Positions 63,817 to 64,000 of a stretch of DNA of 64,000 nucleotides are shown here, piece after piece; position 1 is the stretch's first letter; every line of letters begins with the position of its first letter. The position numbers were made by a program, and so were the translations under genes. The notes below the pieces were generated by a model, which had not been told where the DNA came from, made no database searches, and was given only the letters and a program-made list of their open reading frames with translations. Source of the DNA: Alphaproteobacteria bacterium (lineage in GTDB: Bacteria; Pseudomonadota; Alphaproteobacteria; CACIAM-22H2); assembly GCA_016793165.1 (NCBI GenBank), contig JAEULA010000051.1, positions 1 to 64,000 on the forward strand. Reading direction: 5' to 3'.

Positions 63817-64000
63817 CTAGCGCGCGATCAGCCACGGGCCGACCACCGCGTACGGCAGGCCGAGCGCGTAGACGAAGACGGCGATGCAGAATGCCGTCAG
63901 CGCTGCCGACAGGGCGAGCGCGCCGGCGAGCGAGTTGCGCTCGGTCGACAGCGCGGCGAGCAGCGTCGCGCCGCCCAGCGCCGGTGCCATGCCGAGGCCC
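63817..64000 (-). CDS. tctB: TTT transporter small permease subunit (partial, N-terminus beyond right edge)
   Basis: The final 60 codons of a membrane protein ending in LGLPYAVVGPWLIAR and TAG (63817-63819). Its hydrophobic helices and position directly before tctA identify it as TctB. The binding-protein gene lies on the other side of tctA on the opposite strand. Confidence 0.8.
   Translation of the reverse strand, partial: GLGMAPALGGATLLAALSTERNSLAGALALSAALTAFCIAVFVYALGLPYAVVGPWLIAR

Overview
The window is a GC-rich, gene-dense stretch of an alphaproteobacterial chromosome. The best taxonomic evidence is the block hsp20-DUF1150 / ptsN-hpf-rpoN-lptB-lptA-lptC-kdsD / rnd, together with a complex I NDUFA9-like gene and abundant tripartite tricarboxylate (TTT) transporters. 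A Rhodospirillales-type denitrifier from soil or wastewater would fit, but that rank is inference. I see no IS element, prophage or CRISPR array.

Region 1 (1-13.5 kb) concerns nitrogen-oxide respiration. On the minus strand a CbiX/SirB-type chelatase, a TrpD2-like protein and cytochrome cd1 nitrite reductase nirS (cut by the left edge) follow one another. Divergent to them are two consecutive Crp/Fnr regulators. Next comes an eight-gene plus-strand operon for a heme-copper oxidase-superfamily enzyme: small subunit, CuA subunit II, subunit I, ctaB, SCO, a cytochrome b-ferredoxin-MvhD fusion, a 167-aa protein and a bacteriohemerythrin. A chemoreceptor gene follows. Subunit I keeps all heme and CuB histidines but has Gln245 where oxygen reductases have the cross-linked Tyr. 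With the nirS and NNR/DNR-like context, this points to a CuA-type nitric oxide reductase. Two perfect TTGAC-N4-GTCAA boxes and one degenerate copy tie the region together.

Region 2 (13.6-24.6 kb) holds an oligopeptide-type ABC importer with a 77-nt hairpin between the binding-protein and permease genes. It also holds a minus-strand cluster with a Slam-like (TPR plus DUF560-type barrel) protein next to an exported FecR-domain protein whose C-terminus looks like a small beta barrel, a possible type XI secretion pair. Region 3 (23-35 kb) encodes catabolism of amides and D-amino-acid derivatives (N-acyl-D-amino-acid deacylase, beta-hydroxyacid dehydrogenase, ALDH, two amidases, DadA-like oxidase, gamma-glutamyltransferase). 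It also carries a NodE/NodF-like synthase-ACP pair with a DUF374 acyltransferase.

Region 4 (35-44.5 kb) is the conserved housekeeping block: heat-shock sHSP with a sigma-32-like promoter, nitrogen PTS IIA, ribosome hibernation factor, sigma-54, LPS transport, RNase D-type exonuclease, tRNA-Leu(CAG) and an NDUFA9-like gene. Region 5 (44.5-52.1 kb) is glutamate synthase (gltD, gltB) with a CitE-like lyase inserted between the subunits, followed by OsmC. Region 6 (52.4-64 kb) carries two diverged copies of a sialidase-fold gene plus TTT transporter module. They flank two probable lipoproteins, a histone-H1-like Lys/Ala-rich protein and a TVP38-family membrane protein. The second TTT module runs off the right edge.
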